64,000 bases of DNA, from the NCBI GenBank assembly GCA_963971305.1, contig OZ020313.1, positions 52,958,203-53,022,202 of the forward strand, in the 5' to 3' direction. Positions 26,301 through 41,300 of this stretch are shown piece by piece. Below the pieces are notes generated by a model. It searched no databases and was not told the origin of the DNA. It worked only from the letters and a program-made list of their open reading frames with translations. This DNA is from Arcuatula senhousia. Its lineage: Eukaryota > Mollusca > Bivalvia > Mytilida > Mytilidae. The stretch's first letter is position 1, and each line of letters starts with the position of its first letter. The translations under genes and the position numbers were made by a program.

Positions 26301-29300
26301 GAATTTTGAACAATATAATTAATGCTAATCTAACACTAAAAACAACATGAAAACATGAAAACACTGAAAATCATGTAATTGACTTAAAGGTTTATCTCTA
26401 CTAACTATATAAGGGATGTAATGACTTTGTATGCAAAGGACAGCCAACTTAACACTGACCACTTACAGCTATTTAGGATATAAGTTTAAAAACTATAGTA
26501 TAAACTCTAGAGTCTTCACTTGGATGCTAACCTACAACTAACGAAACTTAGGTCAAAATCTTAAGGTATAGGTTTCACAACAGTGTAAAAGTTGTAACAA
26601 CATTTTATGCAATGAGACATTAAAACCTAACGCTGCACTTCAGTCATAATCTAAGGGCACAGTTTTCAAAACTATGTAAAAGTCATAATGACACTCTATG
26701 TATTGAGACATTAAACCTAACACTGACAACACTTTTGTCATAATCATAGGTTTCACAGCTATATAAAGGACAATGATATTCTAAATGCTGTGACACTTTC
26801 CTAACACTGACAACATCTTTTATGTATTACATCTCCTTTACAAATATCAAATTAACGTTTACATTTTCTATGCACTGAGACACTAACACTGACAACACCT
26901 ATCATGCAACAGTTACAATACTATATATATATATGTACAACATGGACTGGCATGATGCAGAGAAATAAAAGGCCTACCATGCACTGTTCCTGTAGAAATA
27001 ATTATAGATAGAGCATTAGGCATAAACATGGAGAAATGCTACTAGTATCTGATGTCACAGACCTGTATATTTTACTGGTCTATGCTAATGTAAACTTATA
27101 AACTGTAGTTAATTAGTTATATACCCGTAGTGAAATTTGGGTTACATCTAAATTTTATGGTTACATGGGTCATTACATGATAAATTTCACTCTCAAGAAT
27201 TGGGATATTTTCTATAAAGCTTACTCTTTTCAAATTTATTTATTTATTTTAGGCAATGGAATGATATAAAACAGAGAACGTAATATAACTCAGAAATACA
27301 GTTAAGCATATTATTCATTTTACTGAATAGATATTTTAAAATATATGTATAAGATAAGAATGTAGAAAAATAAGACATATAATATATTTAATGTAGAAAA
27401 TATCAGGTAAGAATTATAAATGGATTATAAAATATTTTCAATCTAATATATGAACATTATCTTAAGAAGAAAACTTCAGGATGTTAACTTTTGCTTTGTC
27501 CTCTCCAGATGCATTGTTAGTAAAACAGGGTCAAATAATTGTAAGTATACCTTTTCAACACTATAAGGACAAAACTATAGCAAATGAAGGAGGTTAAAAC
27601 ATTAATTTATTTTATGCCACTGTCAAAGAATGCCATGGCTATTGTTTTTATCCCTTTATGTTTAAAACACATTGAATATTGTCAAGAGGTAATTTATGAT
27701 TATCATATGTGATGTTGACTAAATATCAGGTGCTTGTGTTCACAGAATACTTTCTGTTAACATTTTTGAAGCAGCTTAAAGAATGAAATGTCTCAAAGGT
27801 TATCTAAAATTAAAGTTTGTTTTTGCCTACAAAAACGATGTCTCCCCCCGTTTCCCCAAAAAGTTTCAAGTTCAAAAGGCCCTTACTCCCAAAAAAATTT
27901 GATGATCAAATTTTCATGGTAATATGCACAACTACATATGGCATCCTTCCTATATACCAAGTTTCATTGAATTCAGTTCAGTAGTTTCAGAGGAGTTGCG
28001 CTGACAAGATGATAAATGAGGATTTTCCAAGTTCAAAGGGCCATAACTCCCACAAAAATTTGAGGATCAAAATTTCCTGGTAATATGCACAACTACATAT
28101 GATGTCCTTCCTATATACCAAGTTTCGTTGAATTCAGTTCAGTAGTTTCAGAGGAGTTGCGCTGACAAGACAATAAATGAGGATTTTCAGCAAATTTCTA
28201 AGTTCAAAAGGCCATAACTTCCACAAAAATTCGAGGATCAAAATTTCCTGGTAACATGCACAACTACATATGGTGTCCTTCCTATATACCAAGTTTCGTT
28301 GAATTCGGTTCAGTAGTTTCAGAGGAGTTGCGCTGACAAGATGATAAATGAGGATTTTCAGCAAATTTCTAAGTTCAAAGGGCCATAACTCCCACAAAAA
28401 TTTGAGGATCAAAATTTCCTGGTAACATGCACAACTACATATGGTGTCCTTCCTATATACCAAGTTTTGTTGAATTCGGTTCAGTATTTTCAGAGGAGTT
28501 GCGCTGACAAACTTTGTGACGGACAGACGGACAGACGGACGGACACGACAAAAACAATATGTCTCCCCACAAAAGTGGGGGGAGACATAATTATGGTTAT
28601 CATAAAAAGGTACTAAAAACTGTGAGCTTATTAAAAGTCATGTGGATATTATGGTATACAGATTAAGTTGATTTTAGAATGGTCAGATTAAAGCAGTGAT
28701 TATTTGTCACACAGTGGTTATCAAATAAAAATCTTATTTTAAAACCTACCATGGGAAATGCAATTTTACGTGTGATTTCTGTGTAGTCACTATTTCTGTC
28801 GTTCACTTGAGACTGGCCAGCAGCTAAATGGGCACAGACAAAACAGAGTGATGTCCCCTGGACAAGAAATCTGATGGCCACACCCCCTTTATTACCAGCA
28901 GCTCCCCCTAGCCCCGTCTTTGCCGAGTCTGTGGCTACATCTCTGAAAATACGTAGAAAATAAAACAGTGACAACATGGCAAATAGACATAATACCTGGT
29001 CACAATTTTCCTTTAATACAGATTTTTCGGTATTCTGGTGGATCCAGCCCTTTTACAAAATAGGGCCCTTTTCAAAAGATGGAATCCATCATGTCATACT
29101 TGAATAAATTCTTACACTGTAAAGAAGAGGAACTCCTCTGGCCCTGCTGAATCTGTTTACCAAATGTACTAGTTTCTTGAGACTACATTTTAATAGCAAG
29201 TATTGATTGTTATTTCTATAAAAATAAGAGCAAATTGACATTTATGGCTATAATGCTTTTATTAAAATCAGAACACTTGAAAATAATAAGGCATTACCTG

Positions 29301-32300
29301 ATAAATGGAGCAAGTTGAGGTCTGACAAAGACATAGAGGATGACTCCCACTAACTGTACACTTGTCAATACCACATATTTATGGTCTCTACAGATCACCT
29401 TCAATATATATTTCTGCCATTCTCTTGCATTGGTGGTACTGAAAATAGATTGAAATTATCACTGATAAATTACTTCTAATGTTTAGTTGTGAAATGCAAT
29501 ACATGATAGTTACAGGTACAAATAGTTTAGGAAAACTTTGTATTGAAAATGTTGGATGTTTATCGTGTATTTTTAAAGCACATGTAATATCTCATATTGT
29601 ATAAGTACTTTAAAGCAATTGTGGATTTTAAAATTTTAATGTAGGTTGTGTCACTTACACTTATTCCACATCTTATTATCTTCTAACCACATCAAACATG
29701 GAAAATAAAACTTTTATTTTATTTGAATGAAATTTTGCAAACTAGCAGTTAAATCACAAAACAAAAATAAAGGCCAATATCTACCAAAAACATATAGTTA
29801 TGGTTGACTATATATACCTGACACTCATGATATTGCTGGCATTCAGATCTACCATCTCCTCAAATCCTATAGCAAATATATCTATCTGTTTATCTAGATC
29901 AGCATCAGGGGACAGACAACCTGGAAATGAAAAACAGAGCATTATGCTCAAGGATGTCTATATCCAAATATATGTATACATAAAAAACAATTAAAACACA
30001 TTTCACTTTCACATATCATTGTAAGTTTTGTATTCTATTTGATAATCAGCAAAGTTTTTATTATATTAATTTTAATCAATCAATCCAACAATAAATCATT
30101 AATGTAATAAATATCCCCAAACAGGTCTGAAAAGGACTAGTCATAGTTTGTCTTACCAAACCACCAAGCCAATTTTTTTAAAAATCGTTTTCATATAACG
30201 ATTCTCAGAAAAGACTTAATTTTTGTTAGTTTATAGTTAAATATGGATAGACAGACATCAGTTAAGTTGTCCATGTGGCATAAAAGCTATACTAACACTT
30301 ACCAGTGCCCTGTTCTTGTGATATCTTGGCAGCGTCTAACAACCAGTCATCCATGGACTGATGTTTGAAGGCAATACTACGGAAATGTTTCCCTCCATTA
30401 ACATTCCACGTCCCAATACACACACGTAGTGGATTCCTCTTGGTAAAGTCTGGGTATTGTTGGATCATATTGTGCAGGATAGAAGCTGGGGCTGAAATTT
30501 ATGGAGGAAATAATGACAAGTGGGATAAGAGTACATGACACAACATCTGTATAACAATGGCAATTCAAAAATCTGCAATAAAAATGACCAGCTGCCTTCA
30601 ACAGATGTGTTTATGCATGATTTGTCCATTACTCAACTTAGGCTGAAGCAGTAAATATTTTTATTAAACTTTTTTTTTTAACCAGAAAATATGTAAAATA
30701 TATGATTTTTTTCGAACTAAGATGGCAGTAAAAAATCAAATTGACAGTGTTAATATTTAACAGGAAATACATGTAGATGAGTAACAGGTTTAAGATCACT
30801 TTACACCATATAATGATAAAGGATAAAGTCATGTGCAAAACATGAAGACACTGCAGCATGTAGTTGAAGAGAAAACTGCACCAGAATTTTGTTTTTATTT
30901 ATTGTTGACTTTTACTAACTACCTGTAAGTCAAAAATGAAAAATCATGGGTACAAAGTTACCATGTAATACTCTGGTAGATAACAAAGCTCTGACTTTGT
31001 CAGCCAACTCCCCTCTCAGAGTACTGCCTAGCAACAACATGTCTATGGCTTCCTGTTTACTGTTGTCAAACAAGTTATTCTGTATTGTCCTAGATGCTGA
31101 CCTCGCTGCATCTGAATACTGGAGAACAAGAATTCACATTATCAATTTTATGTTTAGCTTTTGTATGTCAATTTTGAAAAACTTGGAAGATAAATGCCCT
31201 TGATGGAGAAGGCTTTTTTTTCTAATTGTAATCACAAGCCGAACTTGTCAGACACATTTGACAAAAGTGTCACAAACAAAAGTGGTTTCAACTCAAGTTT
31301 AATTTATTGGCCTGTACACCATTGGTATTCTAACAGCTGAATTAGCTAGTCTTGATTCCTTTATTTGTTTTTTGGTTACAGATACTTTTTCCATAATTTT
31401 GGTTTCCTGACCTTACAACTGCTTTGATTTCAATGTTGCTGATCCAAACCTGCACATCCAAAATAATTAACATTATAAACAACACCTTCTTTGATATTTT
31501 GAATTTAAAACTATATCTTGTAAATCTTAATCCCATTACTTACATATACATGTAACTTTGTTGCCTTCCCCAAAGCAATTAAAAGGGGATAATCAGTGTT
31601 CTCCCCAGGAATTTTGGATAGCATCACATTTTGCGCAAACAATATCAGGTGTCAGAAAGAAAAAAAAATCATGTTGATCGACGTTTCACTATCAATTTAT
31701 GATAAGTTCTTGACCACGTATCATGTATTAGTGTTTTATGATTAACCCCCCCCCCCCAACCCACCCTCTTCCCTCCCCCACCCACCCCATTTGATGTAAG
31801 TCTACCTTCAAGCTATGGATACTATAGTTCCATATTCAGAAAGAGTTTGAGTAAAACTGATTGTAGCAATTTAACAATGGCTAAAACTTGTTATCTATGA
31901 ACTCTCAGTGTACTGCATCCAGTTACAAAGGAGGAAAAGACAGGCCTGAAAGCCATTTGCCTGGGTTTGAAGCAATAAAAAATAATATAAAATTAGCTTT
32001 AATTTTTGGCATGAATAAGTTCCCAAGTACAAATGTTTACATTTCATTCACACTGGTTAAGAGTCACTAAGTTGACAGAATCATATAGATGCCAATGGTT
32101 CTCCTTCCTGTTTTGACCGAGGGTCAAACAATATATCTAGAAATCAATATTTTGGAATAACAAATGTAACAATGGAATTAAATCATGTTTCATGAAGGTA
32201 AAAAGCATTTTCTTTATTTTGGGAATGGGTTATGACCAGTAGTTTAGAATTCAACGACTCATATTCTAATAACACACCTGAATTAAAGCACGTGTGCATG

Positions 32301-35300
32301 TTTGTTTTTGTTTTGGTCTAATCCCATTGGTCCTGGTTGGTTGTCCAATAGAAATAATTCACTTCGCAAAAGGTGTTCACCTGCAATCTGCATGGCTAAT
32401 CAGTTCAAAGATCGATATTTCCTAATTAATTGACAAGACCATGATCATTGATTTCTTTGTTAATTGGCTTGGGGTTGTAAATGTGTCAATAACTCAATGA
32501 TCATCAATCAATCAATGGCTTCATAAGGACCTCAACTCAATACCTTGGTATTTTTAACAATTTGAAATAGCGTCTCGGTAAAGACTGATAGCATCTCGGC
32601 AAATTATGATAGCGTCTCGGTCCCGAGATGCTATAAGGGCCTGGGGAGAACACTGGGATAATTCTAGCCTACTTTTACACACCTTAGATCTGCTTCAATT
32701 AAAAGGGGATAATTCTAGCCTACTTTTACAAACCTTAGATCTGCCTCCACCTAGAGCTCCTGTTCCAGCATATATCCTACTACAATGGTCCCCATTCAGG
32801 GTCCAGATCTGTTTATAGATCTCCTCAAATCTTGATATCATCTGAGGCTTATTAAATAGGCCGAGACATTCGAGTTGTTTAGGTAATAACTGAAAATATT
32901 TATTATAAAGTCTACATTAAAAATTTGTCAGGCAAAGTCAATTGTGCCAAACTATTCGGACATACAGTCCATTTCCAGGGGCTATAAAAAGATGTAACTA
33001 CACCAACAAATGAGAAGACTTTAATATTGGGCACTTTTAATGTTTTTGACTTTTTCCTTTTAATGTTGCATTTTTGTTATGGTTTTACCTTTAAATATGG
33101 CATTACACTGTACCTATTATTTAACTAAACCATACTGCAACACCGATTATTAAAATCAAATTAACAGTAAATTTCAGAAAATCAATTCCAATGACTGCAC
33201 TTATTACAAATAACAATCTACTGGGAATGTAGAGCAAAAAGAATTATCAGAGAGAATTTGAACAGACATATAGCTCACCTCAGCTCCAATCATGGCCTGT
33301 ACAGCATTTGTCCTATCTAAACAATCCAAACAATTAGTTCTGATCGTCCCTGTCTGGTATCTGTAATGATAACAAGAATGATAATTGTTGAACTTTTCTT
33401 TGTTCAAGCCTTCTGGGACCAACTGAAATACACTTTTTCTACAATTTTGTTTTTCTAGTGACATGTATCAGTGTACTCAAATGAGATAGGTCGCTAGTTT
33501 CTCAAGATTTCTCAATCCTTAAAGGTGCAAAACAGAAATAAACAGACCTGCTTGCTTATATACACTTTGTGTATTGAGCTTTTTTTACAGGATGCAAATA
33601 GTCTATTTATTGTCACAGGAGTTGAAGACTTGACTTTATGACTGTATATATAGATTATCCTTTTACTATTGTGAATCACTTTAAAAAATCAAAATAGGTT
33701 TTTGATAATATTGGATCTAGACTAGATGTAGATTTAATCTAATCAACAACAAAAACCTGAGCACTATACATTGTTTGATGAATGATACTTACTTTTTAAC
33801 ATTACTATCTTCTACATAGAAGAATTCAAAGTGTTTTAGACTCTTATCCAGTCTATCTCTCAGTTTATACAAGTTCTTTAGATTACTGCTACGACATTCA
33901 GAATGGTAATCAAAGTTGATCAGAGGTTTGTCTTTACCATACACTGATGCTTTGTGATGGTTCTGAAAAAAAACACAGAATGATTATTAAACAAGAGTAT
34001 GGCTCAAGATCATGACCTATACCTTAAACTTTTAACTTTTATATTCAAATATCATATGACTTCTTCCTTAGTGCCATGCTTTAATGTGTGTAAGTTTCAT
34101 TAAATTCAATCAAGGCATTAAAAAGTTATGCTTCATAAACATTGAGTTTTTCACCTGTAACTTTGACCTTTGACCTTTTGATGCCAAAATCGATAGGCTT
34201 TATCTTCCCCTTATAAGCTTTAATGGGTGTTAAAAAGTTATGATTCATAAATCAATTGGGATGGAATGATGGATGGTTGGATGGGATCGACAGACAAAAA
34301 GTTGAATTTTATATTCCCCAGCTTTTGCAGAAAGGTGGTGGACAATAATACATTTACAAATTGTCACATGACTAGATAGAGCTATATTAAAGCTCACTGA
34401 GGTCAATATACCCAAATGTTCATAATGAGCAAAATTCGTGCAATTATCTCCCCTGAATGATATCAGCACCCACTGAATTTCTTCAAGCAAGTTTCCATAA
34501 GATGTACTTCCTTCATGTAAGGTTTCATCAAAATCCATTTAGTGGTTTAGCCAAATTGGGCTTTTGAGATATGTGAACAAAGAGATAGACAGACAGGATG
34601 ATTTATCATAATGGCATATATAAACACAACTAATGTTGAAATTTAATGGTGTAAAAAGATATTACATGTACCTGAAATGCTTGACTTAACATGTGTTCTC
34701 CCTCCTTCCGACCAAGGAGATTAACAAGGACTTGTTCCCCATACAGCTGTTTAATCATTAGTAAATGTCTCTCAAAAGCTGGGGCTGAAGCCTCGTGGCC
34801 ACGGGACATCCGAACTTTGTGTGATCCAACCTATAATCACATACATATCTATCAATCTAACGTTTCACTCACATCATTGGATGATTCAATGAAGTTATCC
34901 ATATGACATCTAAGTACATATGGTGGACTTGAAATCTATGATGCTTTCTTTAAATTTACATTTCAATTGATAAAACTGCACATAAAACCAATGAAAAACA
35001 TTTAACATTTAGTTAGAAAATATTTTTACATAATTATAAGTATAGCTTGAAACCCCCAGATATTATTGTATTTGAAGACTGCTTCAACACTTTTAAGCAT
35101 CCAACTTCCACGCTTTTAATTATTTCATTATATAAATCTTATGTTTATATATGCTTTTATTCTATGAATGTTTTATCATTTTTCTTAATAATTCATTGAC
35201 ATAATATTCTTATAATGCAAATGTCATATATTAATATTAAATATAAAGAACATGCTTAAATGAGACAAATATATCATAAAAACTGAATGTTCTTCGCTTC

Positions 35301-38300
35301 ATGTATATGCGAATAGAATGAAATATTATATTATGTAAATAAGAACTATCCGAGAGTGGTATTGTCCACCTTCAACTTACTGGTCGACACATTTTACTTT
35401 TTTTCCTTCTCTAAAAACATTAAGCAACTGATAAACTAAAAAGATATCTTATAGATAAAAATAAAATCTAAAATTGTGCACTGCTGCACATTGCAGGGAG
35501 AACCAGTACACATCCACAGACATGTAGAAAATTTTATAAACATGAAAATTTTCACGGTTTTTGTTTAAGTAACAATTCACAAGTGACTATTTATATTCTT
35601 CACTTATAGGACAAACAATTCCCATGGGAAATAATCACTGATATTTGAAGATTACTTATTAAGCAAAAAGGACTAAAGCCACGAACCCTCATATTTGGCC
35701 CTAAATCGGGGAATTTTTTCAAATTCATTTGTGAGATAAGATTTTTGTGGCCAAGTAGTCTAGAATGATTACTTGTTACAAAACAAAATCAATTTTAAAG
35801 TTTTCTGTACTTGTGACATTGTAATGGCGTCAAAAAGTGAAGCTAAAATTGAAAATATGCTAATTTCAGCTAAATTTCACAATTTTCCACCTAGTTTTTG
35901 GTGAAAATGACATGGGCGCCACCTCTCGCCCATAAATATTTTTGCTTAAATTTTATAAATACATTATTTTCTTCATATTTCAACAAAAATTTCGATGGGC
36001 GAGGGGTGGCGCCACATAGAAAATCACAAAATTGTGACTGAAAAACAAGTCATTTTAGCCAAAAAGTTAAAAATCACTGATTTAGGCTGTTATTGAAGGG
36101 TTAGGGTACTTGAAAACTCATTTATACACCATAATCAAAACTTTTCTCTTTTAACACAGACATCCAGCTATACATACACAAATTTTGGTGTAAAACAAAC
36201 CAATTTTGATATTTGAGTATTAACAGGGCCAAATAGCGGGGTTCATGGCTCTAGTCCTTTCAAGGTTTGCAGTAAAAAAAATCCACCTAAATAAGCAAAG
36301 GGTGTTATTTGCTAATATCACAGGCAAATTCATTGCTTCACCTTATGATGACTTAATAGATGAGACATTCTCAGATTAAAATTCGTACAATTAAGTTCTT
36401 TATATGTAATTAACTTTTTGTTTGATTTTATTAAACCTTAAAACTAATAATGTGGATTCATTTATTTTCGTGGGTATCAATTTTCGTGGTTTGATGAAAA
36501 AGGACCAGTAGGTGGATTCTTAAATTTGTGGTTTTGAAGACTGCAGCATACAAATCAATGTTAAATTTCCCTATCGTAGGGTATTAATTTTTGTGGGTAA
36601 AGGCCACCCATGAAAACCACAAAAATTGATACCCCGCGAATAATAATGAAACCAAAGTATGTTAAAATTCAAAATGAAACATTTTGCTATTACTTCCTAA
36701 GATAACATATAGGTTGTATATTCCAGAGCATTGGTCATGTTTGTATCATCTCTGCTTTACCTGAATTCCTGGTTGTTCCCAAAACAAGGGCACAGAGCCT
36801 CTGGTCTGTATAAAGGAGGAAATCTGATCATCAAGAAATATCACCTAAAAATAAAATACAGGAAAAGTTATTATCATTTCCTTAATAAACACAACCTATA
36901 GTGTTTGATTTAATAATCATAAATTTAAAGTTATAAGTCCATGATTTTAAATCAAGTTACCAAAACTAGGACAACCACAACTACATGTACATTATAAGTC
37001 CACGAATTTAATTAAATTAAGCTTGCAACATTATCATATTATTATAGAGCAACATTTTTTTGCAATTGTGTATTTGAGAGTGACAGTCAGTCAGGTTTAA
37101 TATTTTAGCCAGCCTTGCCTAATAGTTACCATTAACCTACTGGTAAACTGGCTTTTGTTTTTAACTTATGACAAAGAGGATATAAGTTATAAGTTGAAAG
37201 AGCTAAGGACTATTCCAGACAAAAATATACCCCAGGGGTAGTACATCATCAGGAAAATAATGTCTAGGTGAGGGTAAAATTGATTATTGAAAGTTGTTAA
37301 GTGGTGTGAACAAAATAAGTGGAGGGCTTAATTTGATTTACGTAAATTGTAGATGGGGGTTCAATTTTAATTAAATCTATTGGAGGTACCTGTAGAATTC
37401 AAGTGAATTTTGCCTCAAAGAGACTTTTTCTCTGGAATAGCCCAATTCAAATTTTCAATACTATATAGTTGCAGTGAAACTTGACTGAATCAAAACCTGA
37501 ATAAACCAAGAGTCTGTCAAAATAAAACTGGTTATAAATCTTTCTTTACATTGCTATACATGGTGTAATCTGTATTAATCAAACACCTGTCTAAACCATC
37601 CAAACTCTAGTCCAAAAAGGGTTTGTTTTTGACTGAGGTTTCACTGTATTACAAACCTGTTCAGTTTCTACAAAGTTTGCCACATGGCCATCGTCATTGA
37701 CCCCACGGACATTGAATCTGGTTCCAGCGCGTTCACAACTGAGACGGGATATCAGACAAGCTTTGGCCTGTCGATGAGAGGCGTAAATCGTCCTGATCTC
37801 TACTCCACCACAGATTATCTTAAACAGCCACTGGTCACAGTTTATACCAAATCGTTGAAAATGTACATGTAGCATGCGATTCCTGAAATATAAGAAAAAA
37901 ATGTAATTGTTAATATCTATTTTCTATCAGTTTTAACATCTTTGGTAATGTTCTCTCAATTTTTAGACTTTCTATTATACTATGTACATGATGTATACAA
38001 GTCATTATTTTATTCCTCAAATGTTACAGGAAAAATGTTTGCATTTTGGTCAATATTTTTGATAAGGTAAAGTCAGTTTATAAGCAGATGATGAATTATA
38101 TTATCATTTTTAGGGTAGCAATTTTCATAATTTTTGTTGATGACATTGGATTTGATACCCCACAAAAAGATAATTTAACATTGATCTGTATATTACATTT
38201 CATAGCCATGACTTTAGATATCAACAAACTGATCCTTATTCATCAAACCAGGAAAATTGGTAAAAAACCAAAGAAATGAATCAACAGTATGATAACTAGG

Positions 38301-41300
38301 TACTATATATTTCGAGTTTGAATAGTGTGTTTTTGTTCTTATCCTGATTGATATAAGTATAATGTTTTAAGATGATCTTAACTTCTTCATGGAAAAGGAC
38401 CCAAAACATGAAAGTAAATCTGAATTGAGAAATGGACAAACAGACCTGAACATTTTATGCTCATGGCATAGGACTAGAAGCAAACAGCCTTTTTTCAAAG
38501 GAACATAATTTATCTTCTAAGTCAGTTTACATTTATCACTTTACCAGAAAAATCTGTTGTCTGTTTCATGTTCCTGCATTTTCCTCTGGGCACAGAGCGT
38601 CAAGTCCCATGGTACACCTGAATTTGACCAGGAAAAATAAAATGTCCCAGAATTCATCAGTTTCTTTATTTCCTGTATCCTCTCTTCATCTCCCTGACCA
38701 TTTCTAAGGGACACAAACTGTGTTGTTGTGATCTTAAATATGTCAGAATCTCTAATTTTTCCTACAGATAAACAGCCAGTAACAACCACAAGATAGGAAA
38801 TACTCTCTTGTCCTGAAAATATATAGTATCACAAACATGACAAAAAACTTATTGTTTCTGTTAAATTGTGCCTAAGAGCACATAAGGTGAGCTAATGTAA
38901 ATTTCAAATAACCTGGGTGTAAGCTATTGAAGTGTCAAAAATATGTATAAATGAATTAAGTTGTGTCACCAAAAAAAACAAGTCTAGTGTTTAAGATGAC
39001 CACTTATTTTTCAAAATTAATAATCATCATATTCATAGTAATATATGTATATCATTGTATCAACATATAACAAGCTACAGTAGCTAATATCTATCAATTT
39101 TACTGCTTACATGTAATTTTCAACAACAACAAATGTGTAAAAGGTTAAAAAAATTTACAATAGATATGGCAAATATTTTTATCAGTTCTAACATGCGTAA
39201 CAAACAATATAAGTTCAGCAATGCTTCAGTATTCTTTTTATGATGGAAGACTCATTATCATCAATATTTCTTAAGAGTTGTATTTACATGAACAGAATTA
39301 TATTCTGAACCATGATGGCTACTTTAAATGTTTCATTTTGGCACATGAAGAAGTAGCATATTACCCAAAGTAAAGCCCCAAACATAGGATAATAAATACC
39401 TAAATTGAAGTTAAGCACTCCCAAGCACCCATATGCATCTAGAATCTTTGTGTATTGCTTCTTTATAGTCTCTGTCTCTGCAGCAGCTACAAAATGCACA
39501 AAAGAAAGAAATAATCTATCAGAGTAGATGTATGATAAAGTTTCAAGGCCAATTATAACCTGTAAAAACAAAAACCAATTAATAAAACTATTCAATAACA
39601 CATACTTTACCATTTACAATGTACTTCATTTCAAATACTTTATTAATGTTATTACCATGCATACATGTATAAAAAAAATTCTGGTGGGTAACATAACCAT
39701 GTGAACCAAGCAATCACAGTCATTTTGAATGTCCATCAGACAACATTGTAAAAATTTGCTTGGTCCATTAAAATATTTTTACTTTTTCCATTGCGATGTA
39801 CATGATTACAGAACATGTCCAGTAAACATAAAACATGGTAAAAGAGAAAAAATAATTCGGAATCACTGCAATCAATGAAGATGGTGAATTTTCACATATT
39901 TAAAAACACACAGAGACACAAAGTATTTGATTATGATCCCCATAAATTTTAAATATTTTATATTATTGAAATTTGAATATTTCATATTATCTTCTTTGTT
40001 ACAGTCATTAAACCCCTTTGGACATGTTGGAAATATCCCATACTTAATCATGCTTAATCATGTTAATTAACAAATTGTTTTACTTTTTCGTCTTATTAGT
40101 AAAAGTATCTGCCAATCAACATGATCAATTCAATCAATTAAACACCTTCTAATCCATACAATGATTTACCTATACATGTACTGTAATGATAAAACAATGT
40201 GGCTTGTGCGTGGAGAACATTTCAGGTTGCTAGGTTACATCTCAGGGGCTTGGTATAATTTATTTTTTATATTTACTTCTATGTGAAGGGTTATAGAAGT
40301 ATGTATATATATAAAAAATAGTACCAAGTCCCTGTGGTAACATAAGTGATAGTGCTTTATTGATTATCAATAGGGGGAAGGTTGGGCCAAAAAACAAGTT
40401 TAACCCCACCACATTTTAAATGAGCCTGGAGTCTTTATCAAAGCTTATGTTTGTATTCATTGAATTAATGTTAGTTTAAACATATTTATTTACCCTGGAT
40501 TGGGAAACAAGCTTAATGCTTATATTAATCCCTCTCCAGCTAGCAGATTGCGAGTGTGGCCTTTGTAGCGGCCCCCATTGAGCCTACTCTTATCGAACTC
40601 TACAAAGGGGTTTTTAACGTGCATGGGGTATTGCTCTCCCATACACGGGACAACCTTTTTTCGTCCCTTCCGAAGGACTAGCATCGGTTCTTGAGATCAT
40701 CCTCGCAAATGGTGTCAAGAGAGAGTCGGAAAATTGGTTCATGAAATTTTCACCCCTGATGAGGATCGAACCACGAACCACGGTGTTAGTAGCCCGATGC
40801 GTTAACCACTACACCACCGGCTCTCACTAATGAATTAATGTTATTTGTTTTTGTCAAGAAGATGGTTTTTCTTTAGCACTTCAGGATCAGGCATGAATCA
40901 TGTGTAGTTTATTTTCAATCAAGAGCCAATTGCAAAACAGCAAGCAGTGACCGCTGGTCACATTGACGGCTGCCAGCTGTTTCCCGTTGCAGATTTTTAA
41001 TTTTTTGTTTATAATTATAAATTGTGTCGCATACACTTATTCTACATCCCATTATCTTCTATTCAAGTAATAAATATTTTTTAAATTGTGCAATGCCAAT
41101 TTTTTCTGACCAGAAAAAAAATACCAAGCTCCCTCCCTCTTCAAGATAAATGGTTGATATCTTAAGACTCTAATCATGAATTGAAGTACAATTTAATTGA
41201 TCATGTGACATGTATGTATCACACAAGATTAACGTCGCTGCAGACCTATATCTTCCCCTCTTTCTGGTAAAGTAGGATACTGGGCTAGACTTCACTAATA

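Larger units (their letters stand above)
28943..30961. other. Introns around exons 11-13, nothing recognised
   Basis: Between exons 14 and 10 the introns are short (about 350-470 nt) and AT-rich. Only a weak dispersed-repeat fragment is seen at about 30770-30900. Confidence 0.4.
36845..39399. other. Introns 2 to 4, nothing recognised
   Basis: Apart from exons 3 and 4, this stretch is AT-rich with no convincing repeat or exon. Confidence 0.35.

Noticed and set aside
40745..40826. tRNA-like sequence with A and B boxes
   Set aside because: It is the head of a SINE with a 13-bp target duplication, not a free-standing tRNA gene.
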